In this document: piece after piece, positions 41,214 through 50,752 of the stretch | How the letters are laid out: the number at the start of each line of letters is the position of its first letter | How positions within the stretch are numbered: position 1 is the first letter of the stretch | DNA from: Flavobacteriales bacterium | GTDB taxonomy: Bacteria > Bacteroidota > Bacteroidia > Flavobacteriales_F > PHOS-HE28 | DNA: 64,000 nt | Reading direction: 5' to 3' | Assembly: GCA_016788295.1 (NCBI GenBank) | Contig: JAEUSY010000005.1 | Span: 83,583-147,582 of the forward strand | Program-made: the position numbers and the translations under genes | The notes under the pieces: model-generated | Databases searched by the model: none | Told to the model about the DNA's origin: nothing | Seen by the model: only the letters and a program-made list of their open reading frames with translations

Positions 41214-43382
41214 ATGATGCATAGGGGTCCGTTCCATTTGCGTCATCATTTCCTGACCACAGGGTTCATTCTTTGGTTAGGGCAATCCAGTTCATGGGGC
41301 CAGACCATTCTGCCAGGTGACTCAACGGATACCTCGCACACGGTCACGAGACAAGATACGACCACAACGGTCAAAAGCAAGCCTGAAGTTCGGCCGAAGG
41401 TCAAGGGAGCACCACGTACCGAAGGTGCCATCGAACTGGGAGGCGTCCATGGCGCCATCCCCTTCACCCTGGATGGTGGTTCCCTTTGGAACGCCTATGC
41501 CAGAGGCCGGGTAAGTTCCGATCTGTTCGGTGTTCCCCTTGGCCTCCAGTTCGATCTCGGAACGGACATGCCTGTCCGGGGGCAGCGCAACAAGGTCCGC
41601 TTCTTCTTCGACCCTGCCCGGGCGGCCGAGCTGGACCATTGGCGCAATGCACATGTATTGCACGACAAACAGGCAAAGGTCGACTCGCTCCAATTGGAAA
41701 GCGCCCGGTTGGACCGGATCATCATAGGGCAACAGGCACGGTTGAACGCCTTGCGCAGCGCCGCCCAATATCCAAGCCTGGCGCCGGAGCTGTCTGATAG
41801 CATCGCCGTACCGAACGCAGGCACCTTGGACGGCAACCTCGCGCCAGCCGTTCCATCGATGGCCGACAGTGGCCGAACGGCGATGGAACAACAAACGGCA
41901 TCCATTGAGCAGGACCTGGCAACGGCGCAACGCCATAAGGAGGAACTGAACTCGGCCTTGGAGGCCGCACGATCGGCCTTGGCATTGCAAAAGGCCATAA
42001 GCAGTGCGGACGCCAGTGCTATGGCCTGGCCCCTCCGGTTCGCCCGTGGGATAAGGACCTTGGAACTGGGGTCCTGCACGCCCCAAGGGTCGGAGTTCCT
42101 CATGAACGGTACCACCATTCAAGGGGTCTCCTTCAAGTACATGCAGAAGGACCTCTTCGTGGCATTCGACCATGGGCGGAGCTTTGACGATACCTGGCGT
42201 AACACCGACCCCGTCCAGAACGGCATCCGTCAAGTACAGCAGAGCTTGTTCCTGATCGATGCGCAAGACCTTGCACCTAGGCGGTTGACCGACCTGCGTG
42301 TAGGCGCTGGATCACCAGAGGGGACACACCTGCACGTGGGCTACTTGTATGGAAAAAGGAATGACCTCACCGAAGCGGGGTCAGAACGCACGGACGTTAG
42401 CTACAGGACCAACCACGTGGTGGAGTTCGATGCTGGCCTTGTGGTCAAAAAGGGACATACGGTCCGGCTGGTCCATGCGCGCTCGGTTGTGGTGCCCGGC
42501 CCATTGGAAGCAAGCAACAGCGATAGCCCACCCACGGCAAGCGACCTGTTCACCGAAGGAGCAGCGCAGGCATGGAAGGCCACATGGACCTCGGACCTGG
42601 AGCGCACGAGAACGCGTGTGGCGGCCGAAGGCCGGTACATATCCCCTTGGTTCCAGAGCTTCGGCATGGGCTTCCTCCGCAGTGGGAGCAAGGCGGCCGA
42701 AGCGCGGATCGATCAATCCATTGGACAACGGTTGCGCCTTCGCGCGAAAGGCAGCTTGGAGCAACGCACCGCACCGAATACGGATGCTCCACGCACCATG
42801 GAGCTGGCCCGGGGGCAGTTCGGCGTGAACTGGAAACCCCTCCAGGTACTGGCGCTGAATGCCACCTACCTGCCCGTTGTTTCCCAATGGGAGGCAGGAC
42901 CCGCCGATCGCACCGATTGTTACCAGTTCGGTGCGGATATCCGCAAGCGATGGCGCGGCACCGTGCTCTTCGTTTCGGCCACGAGCGGCCTCTATCATTG
43001 GCAGGGTTCCTTCGGTAACGACCAGCGCATCTGGAACCAAGGCATGAACGTCACACTGACCCAGCGTGACCGTTTGAGCTGGGGGCTGTCCTACACCATG
43101 CTGGCAACACAAGGGGTGGACACGGTGCCCGCGGCCACGAACCTTGGCATCCGCTTCGGGTATCGCACGCCCGGCAAGCTCTCCATTGAGGCTAGTGCGC
43201 AGGTGTCAAAGGACCACCAGCCCGGTTGGACGCTGGTCATCCAGCGGCCCTTGAACGAACACTTCGCGTTGAACGTGAGGGGCGAGCAGTATGCCAATTA
43301 CACCGCACTGTACAATGTCGACCCCATGGCGAATACGCGCACGGACCAAGCGTGGAGCATGAGCATATCCTATAAATGGTGA
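41214..43382 (+). CDS. Predicted outer-membrane beta-barrel with periplasmic coiled coil
   Basis: The 722-residue protein has a signal peptide (to about residue 29, FILWLGQSSSWGQ). Residues 55-130 form a short beta domain (GAIELGGVHGAIPFTLDGGS), 130-260 a coiled coil (LDHWRNAHVLHDKQAKVDSLQL; TASIEQDLATAQRHKEELNS), and 270-722 are amphipathic strands ending in an aromatic residue pattern (RTDQAWSMSISYKW), which resembles the C-terminal strand of outer-membrane barrels. It is the first gene of the operon and could be the channel or anchor for the downstream secreted proteins; this is inference. Met 41214 is chosen because it begins the signal peptide; the frame is open further upstream. Confidence 0.7.
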   Translation: MMHRGPFHLRHHFLTTGFILWLGQSSSWGQTILPGDSTDTSHTVTRQDTTTTVKSKPEVRPKVKGAPRTEGAIELGGVHGAIPFTLDGGSLWNAYARGRVSSDLFGVPLGLQFDLGTDMPVRGQRNKVRFFFDPARAAELDHWRNAHVLHDKQAKVDSLQLESARLDRIIIGQQARLNALRSAAQYPSLAPELSDSIAVPNAGTLDGNLAPAVPSMADSGRTAMEQQTASIEQDLATAQRHKEELNSALEAARSALALQKAISSADASAMAWPLRFARGIRTLELGSCTPQGSEFLMNGTTIQGVSFKYMQKDLFVAFDHGRSFDDTWRNTDPVQNGIRQVQQSLFLIDAQDLAPRRLTDLRVGAGSPEGTHLHVGYLYGKRNDLTEAGSERTDVSYRTNHVVEFDAGLVVKKGHTVRLVHARSVVVPGPLEASNSDSPPTASDLFTEGAAQAWKATWTSDLERTRTRVAAEGRYISPWFQSFGMGFLRSGSKAAEARIDQSIGQRLRLRAKGSLEQRTAPNTDAPRTMELARGQFGVNWKPLQVLALNATYLPVVSQWEAGPADRTDCYQFGADIRKRWRGTVLFVSATSGLYHWQGSFGNDQRIWNQGMNVTLTQRDRLSWGLSYTMLATQGVDTVPAATNLGIRFGYRTPGKLSIEASAQVSKDHQPGWTLVIQRPLNEHFALNVRGEQYANYTALYNVDPMANTRTDQAWSMSISYKW

Positions 43383-43387
43383 CCCGC

Positions 43388-44491
43388 ATGAAGAAGCATA
43401 TTCCACGCTCCCTGGTGCTGTCCTTGTCCTTAGCCGGTGCGCTTTGGGCAGCAGCGCAGGTCACCATTCAAAGTGCCACACTGAACGGCGAGCTCTTCAC
43501 CCCCACCACGCTCTACCAGCTGGTGGTCATGAACAACGGACCAGCGACCAGCGTGCGCATCGAAGGGGCCATCCTTACCAAACAAGGGGAACAGGTGGCC
43601 TCCTTCCGCAGCAATGAGCACCTGCTATCGACCGGTGTGGCCACGCTGTCCGCGACCGCCATACCCATGGCGACGTTCACCTACGGCACGGGCGATATGG
43701 GAAGGAATGCCAGAGTGCATCAGCGCCTGGCCGGCGGGAATTACAAATGGTGCGTTCGCATCAGTTCGGCCGCACTGGAAACGAACGATGAATGGTGCGA
43801 TGTGCTGGAAATGCAGGACCTCATCTACCTCGACCTCGTGATGCCTTGGAACGGGGACAGTATCCATGAGGTAAGGCCTGCCTTGACGTGGACCATGTCC
43901 GGCACACCGGCGGCTACAGCGGCGGCGCAAGTAAGGATCACGGTGGTGCCCCAGCCAGCACGCATGAACGCCGCCCAGGCATTGGCGGCGGAAGTGCCCA
44001 TCTTCAACCTGAGCAACGTGACCCAACGGACGCTCCCCTATCCGACCGGTGCACCGGACCTTGAACGCGGCAAGTGTTACGCATGGCAGGCGGAAAGGCT
44101 GATCGAAGGCAGGGTCGCCGACCGTTCGGACCCGTGGTCCTTTTGTGTGCGGGACATACCACGCCCCATGGCCGATAAGTACGTGCTGTTGGACCGGGTG
44201 GAGCCGGGCAGCATTTATCAAGCCATCGATGAGCGGATCTACTTCCGCTATGATGAACCCTATTCCACGTCCACGCTTACCTGTGTGATCCTGGGCCCGG
44301 ACCCGCACCAACTGGAACCGATCGCCCGGAACGACAACGCGGAAGAAGCGCTTACATCGACGAAACGGGCCGGAGTGAACCTGTACGAGCTGGACCTCTC
44401 CACCTATGCATTGAAGGCAGGCACCTACACCCTGCGCGTATTCGATGGCAAGGGACGCCAACATGAACTCCAGTTCAACGTGCCGCGATAG
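43388..44491 (+). CDS. Secreted beta-sandwich protein, operon gene 2
   Basis: The 367-residue protein has a signal peptide (LVLSLSLAGALWAAAQ) and then several beta-sandwich modules: VTIQSATLNGELFTPTTLYQ and NNGPATSVRIEGAIL (about 25-65), a Trp/Cys-containing part (WCVRISSA...DEWCD, about 120-140), and a fibronectin-like end with AGTYTLRVFDGKGR. No enzyme motif is seen. It starts 5 bp after the barrel gene and is followed after 4 bp by gene 3. The position suggests a periplasmic or surface partner of the barrel. An upstream ATG at 43376 overlapping the previous stop is possible. Confidence 0.65.
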   Translation: MKKHIPRSLVLSLSLAGALWAAAQVTIQSATLNGELFTPTTLYQLVVMNNGPATSVRIEGAILTKQGEQVASFRSNEHLLSTGVATLSATAIPMATFTYGTGDMGRNARVHQRLAGGNYKWCVRISSAALETNDEWCDVLEMQDLIYLDLVMPWNGDSIHEVRPALTWTMSGTPAATAAAQVRITVVPQPARMNAAQALAAEVPIFNLSNVTQRTLPYPTGAPDLERGKCYAWQAERLIEGRVADRSDPWSFCVRDIPRPMADKYVLLDRVEPGSIYQAIDERIYFRYDEPYSTSTLTCVILGPDPHQLEPIARNDNAEEALTSTKRAGVNLYELDLSTYALKAGTYTLRVFDGKGRQHELQFNVPR

Positions 44492-44495
44492 GACC

Positions 44496-45182
44496 ATGAG
44501 AACCAAACGCACCCGCATTCTCCTCGTTGCCGTGGCTGTCATCTTGGTGATCGGCCTCTGGGCCATGCGCGCAGCGCCGGTACCGAGCACCCCACCGCAG
44601 GCCGATGCCCCGCACGTGGTGAACAAGCCCGGCTTCTGGCAGGTCCTGCTTGACCTGGAACCGGACCCGTTCGAGGATTGCAGCGAGGTGACGGCGTGGA
44701 TGAAGGAGCACCAGGAGGCCTTCCAAAGCAGGATCGAACGGAAAGAGGTGCATGTGACCGTGCAATACAGACCTGCCGCGTGCATGACCTGCCTCGAGCT
44801 CGGAGATGTCCCTTTGGCATCAGCGGCCTACACCGAACGCGCTGTTCAATTGGCCCGGAGCGATCAATTCGTGCTGCGCATCCAGGCACCGCCAACGAAG
44901 ACGGACATCCCCGCCGTGGATGATACATGGGTGGACCGGATCGTGGAGATCGTTGGGAGGGACACCGTACCATGCGCCTTCATTCACGTGGAGACCATGC
45001 CCCCGGGCGTGCCGTTCCGCTCCGTGCTACTTGGCTTCGACAGGGCACAGGACGCTCAGGACCGCAAGCTCATGATCAGGGATCACGACCAAGTGCTGGG
45101 TGGCGATCTGGTCTTTACCATGCCCACAGGCGGCCCTCGCGCGCTTGCAGAGGCGATGAACCCATCAAGCTCACGGCAATGA
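44496..45182 (+). CDS. Membrane-anchored or secreted protein with CXXC, operon gene 3
   Basis: The 228-residue protein has an N-terminal hydrophobic segment (about 8-22, ILLVAVAVILVIGLW) after a basic start, so it is anchored or exported. A periplasmic part contains ACMTCLELGDV (CXXC) with surrounding mixed alpha/beta elements that could be thioredoxin-like, though the fold is uncertain. Its stop overlaps the start of the 1857-residue gene (ATGA, 45179-45182). A redox or disulfide role for the Cys-rich giants downstream is an attractive but unproven idea. Confidence 0.65.
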   Translation: MRTKRTRILLVAVAVILVIGLWAMRAAPVPSTPPQADAPHVVNKPGFWQVLLDLEPDPFEDCSEVTAWMKEHQEAFQSRIERKEVHVTVQYRPAACMTCLELGDVPLASAAYTERAVQLARSDQFVLRIQAPPTKTDIPAVDDTWVDRIVEIVGRDTVPCAFIHVETMPPGVPFRSVLLGFDRAQDAQDRKLMIRDHDQVLGGDLVFTMPTGGPRALAEAMNPSSSRQ

Positions 45183-48100
45183 CAACGAGCCGAAATAAAC
45201 GGATCGCGGCTGCCGCCCTGGCGGCCCTCCTGCTCGCGGACATCCTGTTCCCGACAGCCATGTATGCGCTGAGCACGGGTCCCACACAACCCGAGGTCCA
45301 AGGCTTCACCCCGGCCAGCGCCACCAACATGGTGGACCTGTTCACCGGTGATGTGTCCTACAACATCCCTCTGCTGGACGTGGAGGGCTATCCGGTGAAC
45401 CTCGCCTACAGCGGTGGCATCGGCATGGAACAGGAGGCCAGCTGGGTGGGCCTGGGCTGGAACCTCAGCCCCGGCCAGGTGGAGCGAAACATGCGCGGCA
45501 TCCCCGACGACTTCCGTGGCGACGAGATCGTGCGCACCATGAACCTGAGGCCGAACAGGACATTCGGGGTGGACCACGGTATTGGACTACAGCTTTTCTC
45601 AGTCGGCCCATTAGGCACTGGCCTTTCAGTAGGTAGTCCGAGCTTCAATAACTACACCCTTATGTCCTTTGAGCTCGGGCTCAACATGTCCATCCGATCA
45701 GCGCAAGGGAACAAGCCATCCTACTGTGCTGCTCTTGGATTCAGTTCCACTGCGAATTCAGGACTGAGGTTGCAACCCAGTGTAGGGTTTGATGCGGGGC
45801 AAATAAGGCACAATAAGATGAGCTCCTCCGCTGCGATGAACTTCGGTATGACGATCGATTCCAGACAAGGACTGACGAATATGACCCTTAGTGGAACTGT
45901 GACATCCAGGCGCGCAACGGATGAGCAGAAGAACCAGAATAATAGACCGTCGAAAGAGTCCTCCGCTGACAACGCAACACCGAGGTTACGAACAACGGAC
46001 GCCCGCATCAACATTGGTACTAGCTACAATTATGGTTCACCGACCTATTCTCCACAGATCGGCATACCGATGAGGAATACGAGTGTTTCATTCTCATTCA
46101 CTTCCGGTGGCGCAGTTAATGGAGCGCACCCTAACCTAACGCTCGGTGCATTCTACAGCGAGCAGCGTTTGGCCTCACCAGTTCAACGGACCCCAGCTTA
46201 TGGATTCATACATCATGATGCTGGTCAATATCGTGCGGATGCACAACTCGACTTCAATCGGGAAAAGGACGGTCCTTACTCAGGCGACCGCCCTGCACTT
46301 GGCATTGCCAATGTCACGAACGATTTCTTCACGGTCAGTGGACAAGCGGTATCCGGGAACTACCGCGCATACAGAGGTGATGTGGGCCATGTGAACGACC
46401 CATTGGTCACCAGCGGCGGAGGTGGGGGATCGCTAGGGCTTGATGTGGGCATGGGCCTTCTGGCTCATGGAGGTGCTCGTGTCATGGTGAACACTTCGAA
46501 CTCAAGTTCGGGGCCATGGAACGGAACGAGTAACGAAGCCGGGAAGCGGCTTAGTTACCGTTCGCTTGCGGATAAACCACACCTCGAGCGTGTATACTTC
46601 AGAGAAGCGAATGAGCCAACGGTGGAACAGGACTCCTCCTTGTGGAAAGAGCTCATGGCCGATACCGCTGTCCGTTTCGAGCTGCCGGAACAGAGCGCCT
46701 TCGCCAACCGATTAGGGACGACCGTAACCGACGGGGAGCGAAAACGGACGATACCTACCACCAATTACCGGACAAAGCGCGAACCACGCGCACAACTATT
46801 CACCTACCTCGATCACGCAACCGCGACGAACTTCGGTCTTGTACCTCCAATTGCACACGGGGCCTACACCCCTCCTGGTCATCATATGAGCGAAGTGACC
46901 GTTGTGGACAAACAGGGAGGACGCCATGTCTATGGCATCCCTGCATATAACATGACCCAGGTCGAAGTTGAATTCAACGTTTCACCTGTTAGTGTTGAGG
47001 ATGGAATGGTGGGCTATTCCACTGCTGAGAACTCCACCGCCAACGAGCGCGGCAGGGATCATTTCTACTCCAGAACGGAAACACCTGCTTACGCGTATGC
47101 CTTTTTGCTCACCGCAGTGCTCTCTCATGACTATTCCGATGTGGACGGTGAACAAGGACCCAGTGATGGCGACCTCGGTAATTACACCAAGTTCGATTAT
47201 GTACGGAAGCATGAAAATTTCCCTTGGAGAACGCCCGCACCTGCTGACCAATCACATCGCGGGAGATACATCAAAGGGCGCCCTGCGGTTGACCATGACG
47301 ACAAGTGTACCTATGTATACGGCACCAAGGAGGTGTACTACTTAAAGAAGATCGAAACAAAGAACTACATCGCAGTTTTTCACCTTGATAGTGACCCAGG
47401 ATTGACCTCGCCGGATCTCCGCAAGGATAGCAAAGGTGTTAGCGAGCACGGGACCATCACTGGAGCAAGCACGTCCAAATTGGACAGCATATCGCTTTAC
47501 GAAAAGTCAAGCTATCTCTTCGCGGATACGAACAACCTCCCGCTACCAGCACCCATCAAGCGAGTTCACTTCCGCTATGACTACAGTCTCTGTCCAGGCA
47601 CTCCCACAAGTGCAGATGTGAGCAAGGGTAAGCTCACGCTTAAGCGCGTCTTTTTCACGTACGGTGTTTCGCGCATGGGCGTAACGGCCCCATATCTATT
47701 CGACTACACAGGAGTGAACCCACCTTATTCTCCCGTTAAGCAGGACCGCTGGGGAATGTATAAACCGGCGGGTAGTTCCAGCAACGAGGACTATCCGTAC
47801 GCCGACCAGAACCCCGTGACCGCGAATACGCACGCCAGCGCTTGGCAACTCACGTCAATTCGGCTGCCATCCGGTGGGACCATCCACCTGCAATATGAAT
47901 CTGACGACTATGGATATGTGGAGGATCGCAGAGCGATGCGCATGTTCCAATTGGACGGTTTCACCGCTTCCAATTCAGTAGAGAGTAACGGCAGCCAGGA
48001 CAAGCTCATCGTAGACAATTTCCCTAGTGATCCATTGTCAAATAATGTGCTTTGGATAAACAGACCTCCTGATGTTGCCCCACAGGATATCGGACAACTT

Positions 48101-50752
48101 TTTGAAGGTGTGGAAGACCTGTACTTCAGGGTCAAAGTGATCGTTGACCCACAAGACCCCATTCCCGGCTATACCGGCGAATACGTAAGTGGGTACGCCA
48201 ACTTCGATGTGAACAACGTCGGCCTATCGTCGAGCGGCGATAAGATCTACATACAACTACAGAATGTGCTTATTGATGAAGGTGTAGGTTATTGGACCAA
48301 CCCAATATTCAGGGCGACCATGCAATACGTAAGGCTTAACTATCCGGAAGAGATCGCCAATAGCACAATACCAGGTATTGCCAATGAACAATCGGTCACA
48401 CTTTCATTCTTGACCGCAGCTGCAGGAGCTGTCGGTAACCTTGTCACTGGCTTTCTGGACCTGCTCACCGGACCTAATCGTTCACTCCACCGGATCAAGC
48501 CCTTGATCGGAACAACGGTCGTTCTAGGGCAGAGCTGGATCAAACTGAACGACCCCGACCACAAAAAGCTCGGCGGTGGGTATCGTGTTGCACAGATCAA
48601 CTTCAACGATGAGTGGCAGTCCATGGAGAGTTCAGAGACCGATAGAAGCTATTCCTATACACAACACTACACCTACGGCGATGTCAACGGATCGTGGGGT
48701 GTTGCCGGATTTGAGCCTGCGATCGGCGCGGATGAGATCCCACATCGAAAACCCGCACCGTACACTGAGGACAGAGCACTTAGCCCGGACGAACGCTTCT
48801 ACATGGAGGAGCCCTTCGGCGAAAGCATGTTCCCGAGCGCGGTAGTAGGGTACGCTCGTGTGGAAGTGACCGACGTCGTTCCGGAATCGGTACGAGCAGC
48901 ACAAGGCACCGGGCGCGTGGTGCATGAGTTCCATACCGCGCGCGACTTCCCGACGATCGTTCGGCGCACAACAGTTGACCCCCAACGCCGACAGAACAAC
49001 AACAATATACTTTCCTTTTTGGGCTTAAGGAAGATCGACCACATGCACGCCAGTCAAGGCTTTGTGGTCGAAACCAACGACATGCATGGCAAACCCAAAA
49101 GGACGGCTGCATACCCCGAAGGCAGCAACATCGCCGTGAGCTATGTGGAGTATAACTACCGCACCAAGCCGTACGGAAATGCAAAACGTCTGGACAATGT
49201 CGAAACCACGATCGATCCTTCCGGTGCGGTCTCAAGGAATACGATCGGACGCGATTACGAGTTCTTCGCCGATACGAGGGAGTTCAGCTCCCGTAGCTAT
49301 TCTGGTGGGGCGGACATCAAGTTCGAACTTCTGTTCGCTGCCATTGCAGCCATACCCGTCCCTTTGTACCTACCACAGGTCTCATGGGAGAGCACGCGTT
49401 TCAAGACCGGCGTCATGGTCAAGAAGATCCATCGCTTCGGCCGCATCCACGAAGTAGTGAAAATGGAGAACGGTTCGCGCGTGAGCACCGAGAACCTGGC
49501 CTACGATGCATTGACCGGACAGGTACTGTTGACCCGCACCTCGAACAACTTCAAGGACCCCATCTATACCATCAGTTTTCCGGCCTATTGGCATTATGAC
49601 GGCATGGGCCTGGCCTATCGGAACATCGGGGCCACCATCCATGCGACGGTGAATGCAAGCGGGCAGTTCACACACCCACAGGCGCACGAGCTGTTCGTGC
49701 CGGGCGATGAACTGGCGCTGGTGCCCAACGACAATGCCCCCCCGATAAAGGCCTGGGTGGATGCCCGCGCCGACAATACGGTGACCTTGCTCCAACGCAC
49801 GCAGCAGCCCGTGCCCGCTGGGACGTACCGCATCATGGTGCTGCGTTCGGGCCGGCGTAACATGGCCGAGGCCCCGATGATGGAGATGACCACCCTGCGC
49901 AACCCGCTGGATGGACTAACGGGCAACCTCTACCGCGAGATCATCAACGCCAGCGCCTTGGAGTATGGCCAGGAATGGACCACCGAGTGCCTCTGCTTGG
50001 ACGGCCCGGAGGATGGTCCGCCCCTGAACCGGTGGGTACTCAACCAACGCGGTGTTTGGAGGCTCAGCAAAGAGAACGTGTGGCTCACCGAGCGCACCCG
50101 CAGCGTAGCCAATAACAACTCGAACATCCGCCGCGATGGGGTCTACACGGCCTATGACCCCTTCTACAAGGTGCAGAACGGACAGTGGTCCAAGGATCTC
50201 ACCGGATGGACCACCACACGTACGGTGACCCATTACAGCAATGCCGGTCAGGAATTGGAGAACAAGGATGCCCTTGGCCTGTACAGTGCGGTGAACATCG
50301 GGTACAAGGGCACCTTGGTGAAATCCGTTGCCCGTAACGCCAAGTACCAGGAGACCGGTTTCGATGGGTTCGAGGAGACCACTCCGGTGAACTGTGCGGA
50401 CCAGCATTTCAGGCTCTACGGCGGACCCGGTTCCATCATGGATGGCATTGCCCACTCCGGTCGCCGCAGCCTGAAGGTGACCAGCACAACGCCGGTCTCC
50501 TTGGTCAGGACCAACACGACCTGCGACCCCGGAGGTTGCACGCTTCAACTGCGTTTACACGCTGGTGAGCTCACGATTACCGGCGCCCAAGGCAACGTGA
50601 CCCTGAGTTCAACACCGGTCCATGGTTCGCCCCTGCTGGTACCTGGCCCATCGGGTTGGCAGGTTACAGGAACCACTCCGTGGACCATCATGATCGTAGC
50701 CACCGATGCCGCTGGTTGCACTGTTCAACAGCAATTCAATTGGGACGAATGA
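45179..50752 (+). CDS. RHS/SpvB-like large secreted protein, operon gene 4
   Basis: The 1857-residue protein starts with a signal peptide (MTTSRNKRIAAAALAALLLA) and the signature PEVQGFTPASATNMVDLFTG followed by DVSYNIPLLDVEGYPVNLAY, which I know as the opening of the Bacteroidota YD/RHS-type shell proteins. The body is beta-rich with Tyr-rich strand repeats (SYSYTQHYTYGDVNG; VEYNYRTKPYGNAK), as in SpvB/TcaC-like cocoon components. It ends without YD core or toxin. The coding DNA is strongly mosaic: 45179-45540 and about 49380-50752 are GC-rich, the middle is AT-richer. Its stop overlaps the next start (ATGA). It should be exported to the surface or medium. Confidence 0.85.
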   Translation: MTTSRNKRIAAAALAALLLADILFPTAMYALSTGPTQPEVQGFTPASATNMVDLFTGDVSYNIPLLDVEGYPVNLAYSGGIGMEQEASWVGLGWNLSPGQVERNMRGIPDDFRGDEIVRTMNLRPNRTFGVDHGIGLQLFSVGPLGTGLSVGSPSFNNYTLMSFELGLNMSIRSAQGNKPSYCAALGFSSTANSGLRLQPSVGFDAGQIRHNKMSSSAAMNFGMTIDSRQGLTNMTLSGTVTSRRATDEQKNQNNRPSKESSADNATPRLRTTDARINIGTSYNYGSPTYSPQIGIPMRNTSVSFSFTSGGAVNGAHPNLTLGAFYSEQRLASPVQRTPAYGFIHHDAGQYRADAQLDFNREKDGPYSGDRPALGIANVTNDFFTVSGQAVSGNYRAYRGDVGHVNDPLVTSGGGGGSLGLDVGMGLLAHGGARVMVNTSNSSSGPWNGTSNEAGKRLSYRSLADKPHLERVYFREANEPTVEQDSSLWKELMADTAVRFELPEQSAFANRLGTTVTDGERKRTIPTTNYRTKREPRAQLFTYLDHATATNFGLVPPIAHGAYTPPGHHMSEVTVVDKQGGRHVYGIPAYNMTQVEVEFNVSPVSVEDGMVGYSTAENSTANERGRDHFYSRTETPAYAYAFLLTAVLSHDYSDVDGEQGPSDGDLGNYTKFDYVRKHENFPWRTPAPADQSHRGRYIKGRPAVDHDDKCTYVYGTKEVYYLKKIETKNYIAVFHLDSDPGLTSPDLRKDSKGVSEHGTITGASTSKLDSISLYEKSSYLFADTNNLPLPAPIKRVHFRYDYSLCPGTPTSADVSKGKLTLKRVFFTYGVSRMGVTAPYLFDYTGVNPPYSPVKQDRWGMYKPAGSSSNEDYPYADQNPVTANTHASAWQLTSIRLPSGGTIHLQYESDDYGYVEDRRAMRMFQLDGFTASNSVESNGSQDKLIVDNFPSDPLSNNVLWINRPPDVAPQDIGQLFEGVEDLYFRVKVIVDPQDPIPGYTGEYVSGYANFDVNNVGLSSSGDKIYIQLQNVLIDEGVGYWTNPIFRATMQYVRLNYPEEIANSTIPGIANEQSVTLSFLTAAAGAVGNLVTGFLDLLTGPNRSLHRIKPLIGTTVVLGQSWIKLNDPDHKKLGGGYRVAQINFNDEWQSMESSETDRSYSYTQHYTYGDVNGSWGVAGFEPAIGADEIPHRKPAPYTEDRALSPDERFYMEEPFGESMFPSAVVGYARVEVTDVVPESVRAAQGTGRVVHEFHTARDFPTIVRRTTVDPQRRQNNNNILSFLGLRKIDHMHASQGFVVETNDMHGKPKRTAAYPEGSNIAVSYVEYNYRTKPYGNAKRLDNVETTIDPSGAVSRNTIGRDYEFFADTREFSSRSYSGGADIKFELLFAAIAAIPVPLYLPQVSWESTRFKTGVMVKKIHRFGRIHEVVKMENGSRVSTENLAYDALTGQVLLTRTSNNFKDPIYTISFPAYWHYDGMGLAYRNIGATIHATVNASGQFTHPQAHELFVPGDELALVPNDNAPPIKAWVDARADNTVTLLQRTQQPVPAGTYRIMVLRSGRRNMAEAPMMEMTTLRNPLDGLTGNLYREIINASALEYGQEWTTECLCLDGPEDGPPLNRWVLNQRGVWRLSKENVWLTERTRSVANNNSNIRRDGVYTAYDPFYKVQNGQWSKDLTGWTTTRTVTHYSNAGQELENKDALGLYSAVNIGYKGTLVKSVARNAKYQETGFDGFEETTPVNCADQHFRLYGGPGSIMDGIAHSGRRSLKVTSTTPVSLVRTNTTCDPGGCTLQLRLHAGELTITGAQGNVTLSSTPVHGSPLLVPGPSGWQVTGTTPWTIMIVATDAAGCTVQQQFNWDE

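Noticed and set aside
40993..41217. Small plus-strand frame beginning MKWSTLVQPM just before the barrel gene
   Set aside because: It overlaps the barrel start, its Arg/Thr-rich tail has no fold character, and no family is recognised; it is probably leader sequence.
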